Position numbers and translations under genes: made by a program
Shown here: one piece after another, positions 43,748 through 52,457 of the stretch
How positions within the stretch are numbered: position 1 is the stretch's first letter
Layout of the letters: every line of letters begins with the position of its first letter
Source: Caldanaerobacter subterraneus
GTDB taxonomy: Bacteria; Bacillota; Thermoanaerobacteria; Thermoanaerobacterales; Thermoanaerobacteraceae
Reading direction: 5' to 3'
Assembly: GCF_004345675.1 (NCBI RefSeq)
Contig: NZ_SLWU01000002.1
Location: forward strand, 62,001 to 126,000
DNA length: 64,000 nt
The notes under the pieces: generated by a model
Seen by the model: the letters and a program-made list of their open reading frames with translations, nothing else
Database searches by the model: none
What the model was told of the DNA's origin: nothing

Positions 43748-44335
43748 ATGAAAAATAAAAACATAAATACGAATTATAAGTGGATTTTACATATAACTAT
43801 TATAACCTTTTTTCTTGCCACTATATTAAATTTTTTTTCTGATGTTGCATTAAAAGAGAGCAATCTCCTTGTAGCCTTTTGTATTCTTGGTTTTATAGTG
43901 TTAATTGGTATAATTTTTGATATAATAGGTACAGCAGTAATTTCAGGCAGAGAAGAACCTTTTCATGCAATGGCGGCTAAAAAAGTATTTGGAGCAAAGG
44001 AAGCCATAAAACTTCTTAGAAATGCTGATATTGTGGCTAATTTTTGTAATGACGTAGTAGGAGATATTGCTGGAATTGTTTCTGGTGCTGCTCTGATGGC
44101 AATAATTGCAAAATTAGCTTTTGAGGGGCCCAAAAGTTCTATTTATACTGCGATTTTGGGAGGTTTGTTATCTGCCATTACGATCGGAGGAAAAGCAATT
44201 GGTAAAAATATAGGTATAAATAAAAGCCAGTCTATTGTTTATACAGTTGCAGTAATTTTTGCTTGGATAGAAAAAAACACGGGTATAAAGGTTTTGCCGA
44301 ATTATAAAAATAATAGAAGGAAAAAAAGAAAGTGA
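43748..44335 (+). CDS. oapA: OLE RNA-associated membrane protein OapA
   Basis: A 195-residue membrane protein with predicted helices near residues 11-30, 38-62, 104-125 and 131-150. A cytoplasmic loop between helices 2 and 3 (SGREEPFHAMAAKKVFGAKEAIKLLRNADIVANFCNDVVGDIAG) and a strongly basic C-terminus (NNRRKKRK) could contact RNA. OapA recruits OLE RNA to the membrane in Bacillus halodurans, where the complex has been linked to Mg2+ homeostasis. SD AGGAGGT begins only seven nt after the OLE closing helix, so the RNA is also the 5' leader of this gene. Confidence 0.9.
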   Translation: MKNKNINTNYKWILHITIITFFLATILNFFSDVALKESNLLVAFCILGFIVLIGIIFDIIGTAVISGREEPFHAMAAKKVFGAKEAIKLLRNADIVANFCNDVVGDIAGIVSGAALMAIIAKLAFEGPKSSIYTAILGGLLSAITIGGKAIGKNIGINKSQSIVYTVAVIFAWIEKNTGIKVLPNYKNNRRKKRK

Positions 44336-44344
44336 GGGTTTTGT

Positions 44345-46213
44345 ATGCTTGAACAGATTAATAGCCCTTACGATTTAAAAAAACTTGACATAAAAGACCT
44401 TCCAAGACTTTCTGAAGAGATAAGGCAGTTTATAGTTGAAAAAGTTTCAAAGACTGGAGGACACTTAGCTTCGAACCTAGGGATTGTCGAACTCACTCTT
44501 GCACTTCACTACGTTTTTAATTCTCCTGTTGACAAAATAATTTGGGATGTCGGTCATCAGTGTTATGTACATAAAATGATTACAGGGAGAAGGGACAAAT
44601 TTGATACTTTAAGGCAGTTTAATGGGCTTTCTGGTTATACTAAGAGGACAGAGAGCATTCACGATATATTTGGAGCAGGCCACAGCAGCACCTCACTGTC
44701 GGCAGCATTGGGAATTGCAACTGCTAGGGATTTAAAGGGAGAAAAATATCATGTTATAGCAGTGATTGGTGACGGGGCCTTGACAGGCGGTATGGCTCTG
44801 GAAGCTTTGAACAACATTGGAAGGTCTCGGAAGGATGTCATTGTAATTTTAAATCATAATGAGATGTCTATTTCTGAAAATGTAGGAAGCCTTTCTCTTT
44901 ATTTGAGCAAATTAAGAACTGACCCCACTTACAATAAGGTGAAGCAGGAGATTGACAATCTGTTAAATATCATACCTCCAATAGGCAAAAGCCTTCACAA
45001 GTATATTGAAAAAATCAAAGATTCTATAAAGCAATTGGTAGTTCCAGGGATGTTTTTTGAAGAGCTGGGTTTTACTTATTTAGGACCTATTGACGGTCAT
45101 AATGTGGAAGAACTCATTGAAGTTTTAGAAAGGTCTAAAAAAATGAAGGGGCCTTTGCTTATACATGTTGTTACAAAAAAAGGGAAAGGATATATGTTTG
45201 CGGAAAAAAGGCCAGATAAATTCCACTCTGCAGCTCCTTTTGACATAGAAACAGGTAAATTTGTAGGAGAAGGAAAAGACAGCTATTCTGACGTTTTTGG
45301 CAAAACCCTTGCTGAAATGGCGCTAAAAGACGAAAAGATTGTTGCGATAACAGCAGCCATGCCAGAAGGCACTGGGCTTATTCATTTTGCGAAGTTAATA
45401 CCGGATAGATTCTTCGACGTGGGAATAGCCGAACAACACGCTACTACTTTTGCTGCAGGGCTTGCTGTTGAAGGATACAAGCCTTATTTTGCTGTATATT
45501 CCACTTTTTTGCAAAGAGCTTACGACCAGGTGATTCACGATGTGTGTATACAAAAACTTCCAGTAGTTTTTGCTGTTGACAGAGCAGGGATTGTCGGGGA
45601 AGACGGAGAAACCCATCAAGGGGTGTTTGATATATCTTTCTTAAGGGCAATTCCAAATATCGCTATAATGTCACCAAAAGATGCCAATGAATTGGTTGAA
45701 ATGGTAAAGTTATCGAGAAATTTAGATTTTCCTGTAGCCATAAGGTATCCAAGAGGTAAAGCGGGTGAGTATGATATTTCAAGAAAGCCAAGTTTTCCAT
45801 TTGGCAAAGGAGAAGTGCTTCTTGAAGGAGAAAAAATAGCCGTATTTGCTCTGGGCAGAATGGTGTCAAAATCAATTGATGCGGCGGAAATTTTAAAAGG
45901 CCATGGTATCAATCCTTTTGTCGTAAATTTGAGATTTGTTAAGCCTCTTGATGAAGAACTCATTTTAGAAATTTCTAATAAAGTAGACCTCGTCGTGACT
46001 GTGGAGGACAACGTTATAGCGGGAGGAGTAGGCAGCGCTATATTGGAGCTTTTGAACGATAAGAAAGTCTATAGGCCTGTGCTACGCTTAGGATTTCCTG
46101 ATAAATTCATAGAACATGGAGATGTAGAAAGCTTGTTTAAAAAGTACGGTTTAGATTCTCAGTCAATAGCCGATACTATTTTACAAAGGTACAAGGAAAT
46201 GAGGGGATCATGA
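44345..46213 (+). CDS. dxs: 1-Deoxy-D-xylulose-5-phosphate synthase
   Basis: First enzyme of the MEP isoprenoid pathway, joining pyruvate and glyceraldehyde 3-phosphate with thiamine diphosphate. The 622-residue protein has GHQCYVHKMITGR, the ThDP-binding VIGDGALTGGMALEALNN near residue 141, the GPIDGHNVEELIEVLE motif and the pyrimidine-domain FFDVGIAEQHATTFAAGLA, ending with a transketolase C domain (VVTVEDNVIAGGVGSAI). It overlaps tlyA by four nt. Confidence 0.97.
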   Translation: MLEQINSPYDLKKLDIKDLPRLSEEIRQFIVEKVSKTGGHLASNLGIVELTLALHYVFNSPVDKIIWDVGHQCYVHKMITGRRDKFDTLRQFNGLSGYTKRTESIHDIFGAGHSSTSLSAALGIATARDLKGEKYHVIAVIGDGALTGGMALEALNNIGRSRKDVIVILNHNEMSISENVGSLSLYLSKLRTDPTYNKVKQEIDNLLNIIPPIGKSLHKYIEKIKDSIKQLVVPGMFFEELGFTYLGPIDGHNVEELIEVLERSKKMKGPLLIHVVTKKGKGYMFAEKRPDKFHSAAPFDIETGKFVGEGKDSYSDVFGKTLAEMALKDEKIVAITAAMPEGTGLIHFAKLIPDRFFDVGIAEQHATTFAAGLAVEGYKPYFAVYSTFLQRAYDQVIHDVCIQKLPVVFAVDRAGIVGEDGETHQGVFDISFLRAIPNIAIMSPKDANELVEMVKLSRNLDFPVAIRYPRGKAGEYDISRKPSFPFGKGEVLLEGEKIAVFALGRMVSKSIDAAEILKGHGINPFVVNLRFVKPLDEELILEISNKVDLVVTVEDNVIAGGVGSAILELLNDKKVYRPVLRLGFPDKFIEHGDVESLFKKYGLDSQSIADTILQRYKEMRGS

Positions 46214-47007
46214 AGGAGAGAATAGATGTACTTCTCGTAAAAAGGGGCTTTTTCTCTTCAAGAGAAAAGGCAAAAGCAGCTATAATGGCAGGAGAAGTGT
46301 ACGTAGACGGCAAAAGAGCCGAAAAAGCTGGAGAAATGGTAAAAGAAGATTCAAAAATTGAAGTAAAAGGTAATTCTCTTCCTTATGTCAGCAGAGGAGG
46401 ACTTAAACTAGAAAAAGCTCTTCAACTCTTTGGCATTGATGTCAGGGGTAAAATTGCCTTAGATGTAGGCGCTTCTACTGGTGGTTTTACTGACTGCCTT
46501 TTAAAGCACGGGGCACAGAAGGTGTACGCTGTTGATGTCGGTTACGGACAGCTTCACTGGAGTTTAAGAAATGATCCGAGAGTTGTCGTAATGGAAAAAA
46601 CTAACATAAGATTTTTAAATGCACTTCCCGAGATGGTGGATATAATAACTATAGACGTTTCCTTTATTTCACTTGAGATTGTAGTGCCTGCTGCTGATAA
46701 ATTCTTAAAAAGCGAAGGAGAAATAGTGGCTTTGATAAAGCCCCAGTTTGAGGCCGGAAGGGAAAAAGTAGGGAAAAAGGGGATTGTAAGGGATAAAGAT
46801 GTGCACAAAGAAGTGCTTGAAAAGATTATAAAATTGTTTAAAAATATAAACTACGGAGTATGCGGAATTACTTATTCGCCTATAAAAGGAGCAGAGGGAA
46901 ATATTGAGTACTTGATCTACGGAAAAAAGGGAAAATGCGATGAAAAGGAAATAGAAGTTGAAAAAATAGTTGAAGAAGCCTTTAAAAATTTGTGGCAGGA
47001 AAAATGA
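46210..47007 (+). CDS. TlyA family rRNA (cytidine-2'-O)-methyltransferase
   Basis: A 265-residue protein: N-terminal S4 RNA-binding domain (ERIDVLLVKRGFFSSREKAKAAIMAGEVYVDGKRAEKAGEMV, residues 2-43) and a FtsJ-like methyltransferase (RGKIALDVGASTGGFTDCLLKHGAQKVYAVDVGYGQLHW; IKPQFEAGREKVGKKGIVRD). TlyA proteins methylate 16S/23S rRNA cytidines. In many spore formers it lies between dxs and nadK, as here. Confidence 0.92.
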   Translation: MKERIDVLLVKRGFFSSREKAKAAIMAGEVYVDGKRAEKAGEMVKEDSKIEVKGNSLPYVSRGGLKLEKALQLFGIDVRGKIALDVGASTGGFTDCLLKHGAQKVYAVDVGYGQLHWSLRNDPRVVVMEKTNIRFLNALPEMVDIITIDVSFISLEIVVPAADKFLKSEGEIVALIKPQFEAGREKVGKKGIVRDKDVHKEVLEKIIKLFKNINYGVCGITYSPIKGAEGNIEYLIYGKKGKCDEKEIEVEKIVEEAFKNLWQEK

Positions 47008-47045
47008 ATTTTGTGTAGAATAATGATAAATGTGGTGATATAATA

Positions 47046-47897
47046 ATGAAAAAAGTCGGGGTAATTCCAAATATAAATAAAGACAAGGACTTAGAGGTTA
47101 CAAAATCTGTAGTAAATTGGCTTTTAGATCATGGTTCTGAACCCTATTTAAATGAGATAGTGGCAGCCAGAATCGGCTATGAAAAACACGGCAAAAAAGC
47201 AAATGAAATATACAGCAAATCTGACTTTCTCATCGCTTTAGGAGGAGATGGAACGATACTTAATGTAGCGCGCCTTTGTGCTCCTTTTGGCACCCCAATT
47301 CTAGCAGTGAATTTGGGACATTTAGGCTTTTTGACAGAAATAGATGCATCTGAACTTTTCCCTTCACTAGAGAAAATATACAAAGGGGAGTACGCAATAG
47401 AAAAGAGAATGATGTTAGAAGCTAATGTGGTTAAAAATGACATGGAAGTTATAAATTTCAGGGCTTTGAATGACATAGTTATAACAAGAGGAGCTTTTTC
47501 AAGAATGGCCCGCATTAAAGCTTATGTAAATGATAACTACGTAGACACTTACTTAGCAGATGGGGTTATTGTAGCAACACCTACTGGCTCTACAGCCTAT
47601 TCTCTTTCTGCTGGAGGGCCAATCGTATATCCCACAGTGGAAGTCATCATCATAACGCCAATTTGTCCACACACTTTGTACTCCAGGTCTATAGTTGTCT
47701 CTCCTGATGATGTGATACGCCTTGAGATAGCTGAAGAAAACCAGGATTTAATGATAACTACTGATGGACAGCAAGGCTACAAGATAGATTATAGAGATGT
47801 AATATACATAAAGAAAAGCAATGAATACACTAATCTCATCAAAGTGAAAAACAGCAATTTCTTTGATTTGCTAAGAGATAAGCTTACAGAAAGGTGA
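47046..47897 (+). CDS. nadK: NAD kinase
   Basis: A 283-residue enzyme making NADP+ from NAD+. The motif FLIALGGDGTILNVAR near residue 66 and the C-terminal GVIVATPTGSTAYSLSAGGPIVYPTVEVIIITPICPHTL are diagnostic. GTGGTGATA before the ATG is a modest SD. It precedes argR and recN. Confidence 0.95.
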   Translation: MKKVGVIPNINKDKDLEVTKSVVNWLLDHGSEPYLNEIVAARIGYEKHGKKANEIYSKSDFLIALGGDGTILNVARLCAPFGTPILAVNLGHLGFLTEIDASELFPSLEKIYKGEYAIEKRMMLEANVVKNDMEVINFRALNDIVITRGAFSRMARIKAYVNDNYVDTYLADGVIVATPTGSTAYSLSAGGPIVYPTVEVIIITPICPHTLYSRSIVVSPDDVIRLEIAEENQDLMITTDGQQGYKIDYRDVIYIKKSNEYTNLIKVKNSNFFDLLRDKLTER

Positions 47898-47915
47898 AAA
47901 GAGGTGAAAGGAAGA

Positions 47916-48371
47916 ATGATGAAGTTGGCAAGGCATGCCAAGATTTTAGAGATAATTTCTGAAAAAGAAATAGAGACGCAGGAAGAGCTGGCAGCAGAAC
48001 TTCAGAAGAGAGGAATAGATGTCACACAGGCCACGGTGTCTAGAGATATTAAAGAGCTTCGCCTCATAAAAGTTCTTACAGAAGATGGAAAAAGATACAA
48101 ATATGCGCCAATGACAAAAGTAGATACTAATATAAGTGAAAGACTTATGACTTTACTTTCTGAGTCCATAGTCAATGTGGACTATGCTGGAAACATCATA
48201 GTCATAAAAACGTTATCAGGCAGTGCTTCAGCAGCAGCCGAAGCAATTGATACTCTTAATTGGAAAAATATTGTAGGTACTATAGCTGGAGATAATACTA
48301 TTTTTGTCCTTGTGAGGAACCAAGAGGATATTCAAGAACTGGTGGAGAAGTTCAGAAAACTCATGAAGTAG
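47916..48371 (+). CDS. argR: Arginine repressor
   Basis: A 151-residue regulator with an N-terminal winged helix ([47 protein letters not shown]) and a C-terminal arginine-binding oligomerisation domain ([50 protein letters not shown]). Starts at ATG 47916 or 47919 suit the SD (GAGGTGAAAGGAAG) better than GTG 47904. Gene order nadK-argR-recN matches Bacillus ahrC. Confidence 0.95.
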
Positions 48372-48387
48372 TTCTGGAGGTTTTGCC

Positions 48388-50088
48388 ATGCTTTTAAACT
48401 TAAGCATACAAAACGTGGCTATAATAGACAAGCTGGAAGTGGAATTTAAAGAGGGGTTTAATGTTCTTACTGGTGAAACTGGTGCAGGTAAGTCTATAGT
48501 GATTGACTCTGTACTTTTATTGATTGGTGCTCGAGCTAATAAAGATATAATACGTTCTGGAGAAGAAAGGGCTTTAGTTGAAGGAGTGTTTCTAGTAGAT
48601 TCTAACAAAGACAAAATTGCAGAGTTATTAGAAGAAGCAGGAGTTTCGCAGGAAGAGGACGATACCCTTATAATAAGCAGGGAAATAACTAAAAGTGGCA
48701 GGAGTTATTCGAGGGTAAACGGAAAAATAGTACCTCTTTCTTTTTTGGACAAAATCGGGGCTTTACTTGTAGACATCTTAGGGCAGCATGAGCATCAGTT
48801 TCTTCTAGATTCCTCTCAGCACCTATTTATCCTAGATAATTTTGGCGATGAGGAGTTTAAAGCATTAAAAGAAAGATTTAAACAACTGCTAGAGGAATAC
48901 AGATCTGTTGTGAAGGAAAAGACAAGCCTTTTTAAAGATGAAAGAGAAAAGGAACAGATGATCGATTTATTAAGGTATCAGATTCAGGAAATAGAAAGCG
49001 CTAACTTGAGTGAAGAGGAAGAGCAACAACTTATAGAGAGAAGAAATATTTTAATGAATTATGAAAAATTATTCAATGCTGTAAATTCATCCTATAAGAT
49101 ACTGTATGAGGGAAATGGAGGGTTTTCTGTACTCGATAATCTCCACAAAGTGGTTAAAAATTTAGAGACAGCCTTTTCTATAGATGGGAAACTTAAAGGA
49201 TTAAAAGAAAAACTGGAAAATATTTTATATGAAACAGAGGATGCTGCACTTCAGTTAAGAGACTATTTGGGCGCTATTGACTTTAATCAAAAGGCTTTAG
49301 AAGAGATAGAAGAAAGGCTTAATCATATAAACTTTTTAAAGAGAAAATACGGACCTACAATTTCTCATATTTTATCTTTTAAAGAAGAGAAAGAAAAAGA
49401 ACTGGACAAAATCCTTCATTTTGAAGAAAGACAGAAAGAATTAGAAGAAAAAGAAGCTAAGTTATGGGAAGAGATTAATAAAATGGGCAGTAAAATTCAT
49501 GAAAAGAGAAAAACTTTAGCTTCCCATATCGAGGAAGAGATAAATAAAGTTTTGAAAGAGCTCAACATGCCCAACGCCTCTTTTAAAGTGGATATAACAA
49601 AAGAAGAGAGTCCAAATGAAAATGGATTTGATAGAGTGGAATTTTTGATTTCTACTAATATTGGAGAACCTTTAAAACCGCTTTCTAAAATTGCATCAGG
49701 TGGAGAACTATCTAGAATTATGCTTGCTTTAAAGACAATTTTGGCTTCTTCTGATGGAATTCCTACACTAATCTTTGACGAGGTAGATACGGGAATAAGT
49801 GGCAAGACAGCACAGCTTGTGGCAGAAAAGATGGCTTATCTTTCTAGAAGGCATCAGCTAATTTGTGTAACCCATCTTCCTCAGATAGCCTGTATGGCAG
49901 ATGCCCATTATTTTATTTCAAAAATTTCCAAAGGCGACAGAACTTATATTAAACTTACAGAGCTTGACTATGAAGGCAGAATAAAAGAGTTGGCGCGAAT
50001 TATGGGAGGAGAGAAAATAACTTCTACAATTCTTGAGCACGCGAAAGAACTTTTAGAAATGGCTTCAAAATTTAAAAATTCCCTTTAA
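48388..50088 (+). CDS. recN: DNA repair protein RecN
   Basis: A 566-residue SMC-like ATPase for double-strand break repair. Walker A is TGETGAGKSIVIDSV near residue 30, a long coiled coil spans about 155-400, the ABC signature is in KIASGGELSRIMLALKT near residue 430, and Walker B is LIFDEVDTGISG. Length is normal. Its stop lies ten nt before the 5' arm of the spoIVB inverted repeat. Confidence 0.96.
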   Translation: MLLNLSIQNVAIIDKLEVEFKEGFNVLTGETGAGKSIVIDSVLLLIGARANKDIIRSGEERALVEGVFLVDSNKDKIAELLEEAGVSQEEDDTLIISREITKSGRSYSRVNGKIVPLSFLDKIGALLVDILGQHEHQFLLDSSQHLFILDNFGDEEFKALKERFKQLLEEYRSVVKEKTSLFKDEREKEQMIDLLRYQIQEIESANLSEEEEQQLIERRNILMNYEKLFNAVNSSYKILYEGNGGFSVLDNLHKVVKNLETAFSIDGKLKGLKEKLENILYETEDAALQLRDYLGAIDFNQKALEEIEERLNHINFLKRKYGPTISHILSFKEEKEKELDKILHFEERQKELEEKEAKLWEEINKMGSKIHEKRKTLASHIEEEINKVLKELNMPNASFKVDITKEESPNENGFDRVEFLISTNIGEPLKPLSKIASGGELSRIMLALKTILASSDGIPTLIFDEVDTGISGKTAQLVAEKMAYLSRRHQLICVTHLPQIACMADAHYFISKISKGDRTYIKLTELDYEGRIKELARIMGGEKITSTILEHAKELLEMASKFKNSL

Positions 50089-50097
50089 CTTCATCCT

Positions 50098-50207
50098 CAT
50101 CTCGCTTCCTTTTGCTATCGGGATAATTTATTTACAGTATATAAGCACTTCAAAAGGGTTAATTTAAATGTAGATTCAGCTGAAGTTTTGAAAAAGGAAG
50201 TGAGATG
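50098..50207 (+). repeat. Long-range inverted repeat enclosing the spoIVB promoter and covering its SD and start codon
   Basis: Sixteen nt at 50098-50113 pair with 50192-50207 (15 Watson-Crick pairs and one G-U). The 3' arm contains GGAAGTGAG, the SD, and the ATG at 50205. The 78-nt loop holds the sigma-F-type promoter. No T run follows, so it is not a terminator. Confidence 0.75.
50137..50165 (+). promoter_or_regulatory. Sigma-F-type promoter for spoIVB
   Basis: GTATA, 15-nt spacer, GGTTAATTT, matching the sigma-F consensus GYWTA-N15/16-GGHRARHTW except one position. Bacillus spoIVB is expressed in the forespore under sigma-F and sigma-G. Confidence 0.65.
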
Positions 50208-51494
50208 ATGAATAGGAAATTAATAAAGCTGGTTTTATTTGCCCTATTGAGCTTTTTTTTAGTATTTGCAAACTACTTTACACCTATTCAGGAGCTAGCA
50301 AAAACACCCTCTAATTTCAAAATTTTTCAGGGTGATAAGCTAAGTTACAATTTTAAATTTCCTTTTAAAATTACGTTTGAAATTGACAAAGAAGGGCTTT
50401 TGAGAATAAATGGAAAAGATAAGATAACCATTGAAGCAGTAAACACTGGAAAAGCAAATTTAGATGTAAAATTATTTGGATTTTTACCTTTAAAACACAT
50501 AAATGTTGATGTAGTGCCTACGATAAAAGTCGTACCTGGAGGGCAAGCAATAGGAGTGAAACTTAATACAAAAGGAGCCCTAGTGGTAGGTTATTCGGAC
50601 ATAATGGGAGAAGATGGGAAAATTTACAGCCCGTATAAAGAAGGTAAAATTCAGATTGGAGACATAATTTTAGAAGTAAACGGAGTCGAGATAAAGCAGG
50701 CGGAAGATATTACAAATATTGCTAATAAACTTCAAGGCAAGGCTTTGAAGCTCAAAATTAACAGGAAAAATGCCATACTTTACACTGTCATTCATCCTGT
50801 AAAATCTAAAGAAGATAAGCAGTATAGAATTGGATTGTGGGTGAGGGACCATACTGCGGGGATTGGCACTTTGACGTTTTATTATCCTTCGCAAAAGGTG
50901 TACGCTGCATTAGGGCATGCTATAACTGACATTGATACGGGACACATGTTGTCAGTGGAAAACGGAGAAATAATGAATACTCGCATTACATCTATTGACC
51001 AAGGTCGCAGAAGCAAGCCAGGAGAATTGAAGGGGGTGTTTTTTGAAGAGATAGATGCGATAGGAAATATTTTAAAAAATACTCAGTTTGGCATATATGG
51101 CTACATGTACAAGGACTTTAAGAATGAATTCTATGGAGAGATTCCTGTCGCTTATCAAGGACAGATAAAAGAAGGACCTGCTAAAATACTTGCTACCATT
51201 GATAATAAAGGAGTACAGGAGTTTGACGTAGAAATTGTGAAAAAGGTGTATCAAGAGTCACCTACTCCAAAAGGCATGATAGTAAGGATTGTAGATAAGA
51301 ACCTCTTGGCCAAGACTGGAGGAATAATACAGGGTATGAGCGGAAGCCCCATAATTCAAAATGGAAAACTTGTAGGAGCTATAACTCACGTGTTTGTCAA
51401 TGACCCTTCAAAAGGCTATGCTGTTTACGCAGAATGGATGATAAATGAAGTGAATAACTTGCTCAACGATAAGCAGGTTTTTATAAATGAATAA
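50205..51494 (+). CDS. spoIVB: SpoIVB serine peptidase
   Basis: A 429-residue secreted peptidase of the sigma-K checkpoint: made in the forespore, it cleaves SpoIVFA and frees the pro-sigma-K protease. It has an N-terminal membrane anchor (LVLFALLSFFLVFANYF), a PDZ domain (about residues 105-205, IQIGDIILEVNGVEI) and the SA-clan protease domain with the catalytic His in ALGHAITDIDTGH and the Ser in GMSGSPIIQNGKLVGAITHVFVND near residue 384. ATGATG start with GGAAGTGAG. Pro-sigma-K, its ultimate target, is encoded at 15.5 kb. Confidence 0.95.
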   Translation: MMNRKLIKLVLFALLSFFLVFANYFTPIQELAKTPSNFKIFQGDKLSYNFKFPFKITFEIDKEGLLRINGKDKITIEAVNTGKANLDVKLFGFLPLKHINVDVVPTIKVVPGGQAIGVKLNTKGALVVGYSDIMGEDGKIYSPYKEGKIQIGDIILEVNGVEIKQAEDITNIANKLQGKALKLKINRKNAILYTVIHPVKSKEDKQYRIGLWVRDHTAGIGTLTFYYPSQKVYAALGHAITDIDTGHMLSVENGEIMNTRITSIDQGRRSKPGELKGVFFEEIDAIGNILKNTQFGIYGYMYKDFKNEFYGEIPVAYQGQIKEGPAKILATIDNKGVQEFDVEIVKKVYQESPTPKGMIVRIVDKNLLAKTGGIIQGMSGSPIIQNGKLVGAITHVFVNDPSKGYAVYAEWMINEVNNLLNDKQVFINE

Positions 51495-51510
51495 AAATTT
51501 TTACCAAAAA

Positions 51511-51539
51511 GGAGGAAATTCAACTATTATGTAGAATAA
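51511..51539 (+). promoter_or_regulatory. Sigma-H promoter for spo0A
   Basis: GGAGGAAAT, 11-nt spacer, GTAGAATAA: every defined position of RNAGGAWWW and RNNGAATWW is matched. No clear 0A box (TGTCGAA) was seen beside it. Confidence 0.85.
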
Positions 51540-51578
51540 ATATTATATACTAATATTAGCAACGGGAGGTAAGAGTAA

Positions 51579-52361
51579 TTGATTAAGAAGATTAGAATAG
51601 CCATTGCAGACGACAACAAAGAATTTGCTAACATTTTGGCTGAGTATTTGTCTGCTCAGCAGAACATTGAAGTGGTAGGGGTTGCCAATGACGGCAACCA
51701 AGCTATTGAGATTATAAAAAATCAATCGCCAGACCTTTTGATTTTAGACATTATAATGCCATATCTAGATGGCATAGGTGTGCTGGAAAAAATAAATGAA
51801 GAGCAGCTTAAGAAGCCCAAAATTCTCATTCTGTCTGCAGTAGGGCAGGAGAAAATTACGCAAAGAGCCATAGCATTGGGAGCAGATTACTACGTGCTCA
51901 AACCTTTTGACCTTGCAATGCTGTCAAAGAGGATCTTAGAACTGATGGAACCCGACTTGGACATTGTGTCAAGGACGGTTTTCCCTGTTGTGAAAGCGAA
52001 GAAAGATTACGATTTGGAGGCTATGATTACGGAGATCATCCACGAAGTCGGAGTACCTGCCCACATAAAGGGATATATGTATTTAAGAGATGCGATTTCT
52101 CTTGTGATAAGCAATATGGAGTATTTGAATTCAGTCACAAAAATGCTGTATCCCAAGATAGCTGAAAAGTACAATACTACGCCGAGCAGAGTAGAGAGAG
52201 CTATAAGACACGCCATTGAAGTAGCGTGGAGCAGAGGAAGGACAGAAGTTTTAAATGAACTTTTTGGCTATACTATAAACGATGAGAAAGGAAAACCCAC
52301 CAACTCTGAATTTATTGCTCTTATCGCTGATAAGTTGAGGCTTGGAATGAAAGCAGGATAA
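51579..52361 (+). CDS. spo0A: Sporulation master regulator Spo0A
   Basis: A 260-residue response regulator. The receiver domain has the acidic pair in [10 protein letters not shown], the phospho-accepting Asp in [13 protein letters not shown] near residue 55, and the conserved Lys in [11 protein letters not shown]. The C-terminal DNA-binding domain ([27 protein letters not shown] ... [23 protein letters not shown]) is complete. Start TTG with CGGGAGGTAAG. It follows spoIVB, as in Bacillus and clostridia. Confidence 0.98.
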   Translation: MIKKIRIAIADDNKEFANILAEYLSAQQNIEVVGVANDGNQAIEIIKNQSPDLLILDIIMPYLDGIGVLEKINEEQLKKPKILILSAVGQEKITQRAIALGADYYVLKPFDLAMLSKRILELMEPDLDIVSRTVFPVVKAKKDYDLEAMITEIIHEVGVPAHIKGYMYLRDAISLVISNMEYLNSVTKMLYPKIAEKYNTTPSRVERAIRHAIEVAWSRGRTEVLNELFGYTINDEKGKPTNSEFIALIADKLRLGMKAG

Positions 52362-52389
52362 TTTTCTATTTCCTGCTTTTTATTTTTTG
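52350..52389 (+). terminator. Rho-independent terminator after spo0A
   Basis: Nine-bp stem AAAGCAGGA/TCCTGCTTT spanning the spo0A stop codon, 12-nt loop, followed by TATTTTTTG. Confidence 0.85.
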
Positions 52390-52393
52390 TTTA

Positions 52394-52422
52394 TTTTATG
52401 TAAATTTTTTTTGTGTTATAAT
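52394..52422 (+). promoter_or_regulatory. Probable promoter for the steA operon
   Basis: Perfect TATAAT at 52417-52422 with a weak -35 (TTTTAT) 17 nt upstream. Confidence 0.5.
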
Positions 52423-52457
52423 AGACAGGGAAGTTATACTCCGGCAGGTGAGTATTT

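Noticed and set aside
52436-52455. Six-bp hairpin (ATACTC/GAGTAT) around the steA SD as a thermosensor
   Set aside because: Too short and unstable for a thermophile; most of the SD is in the loop, so it was not reported as a feature.
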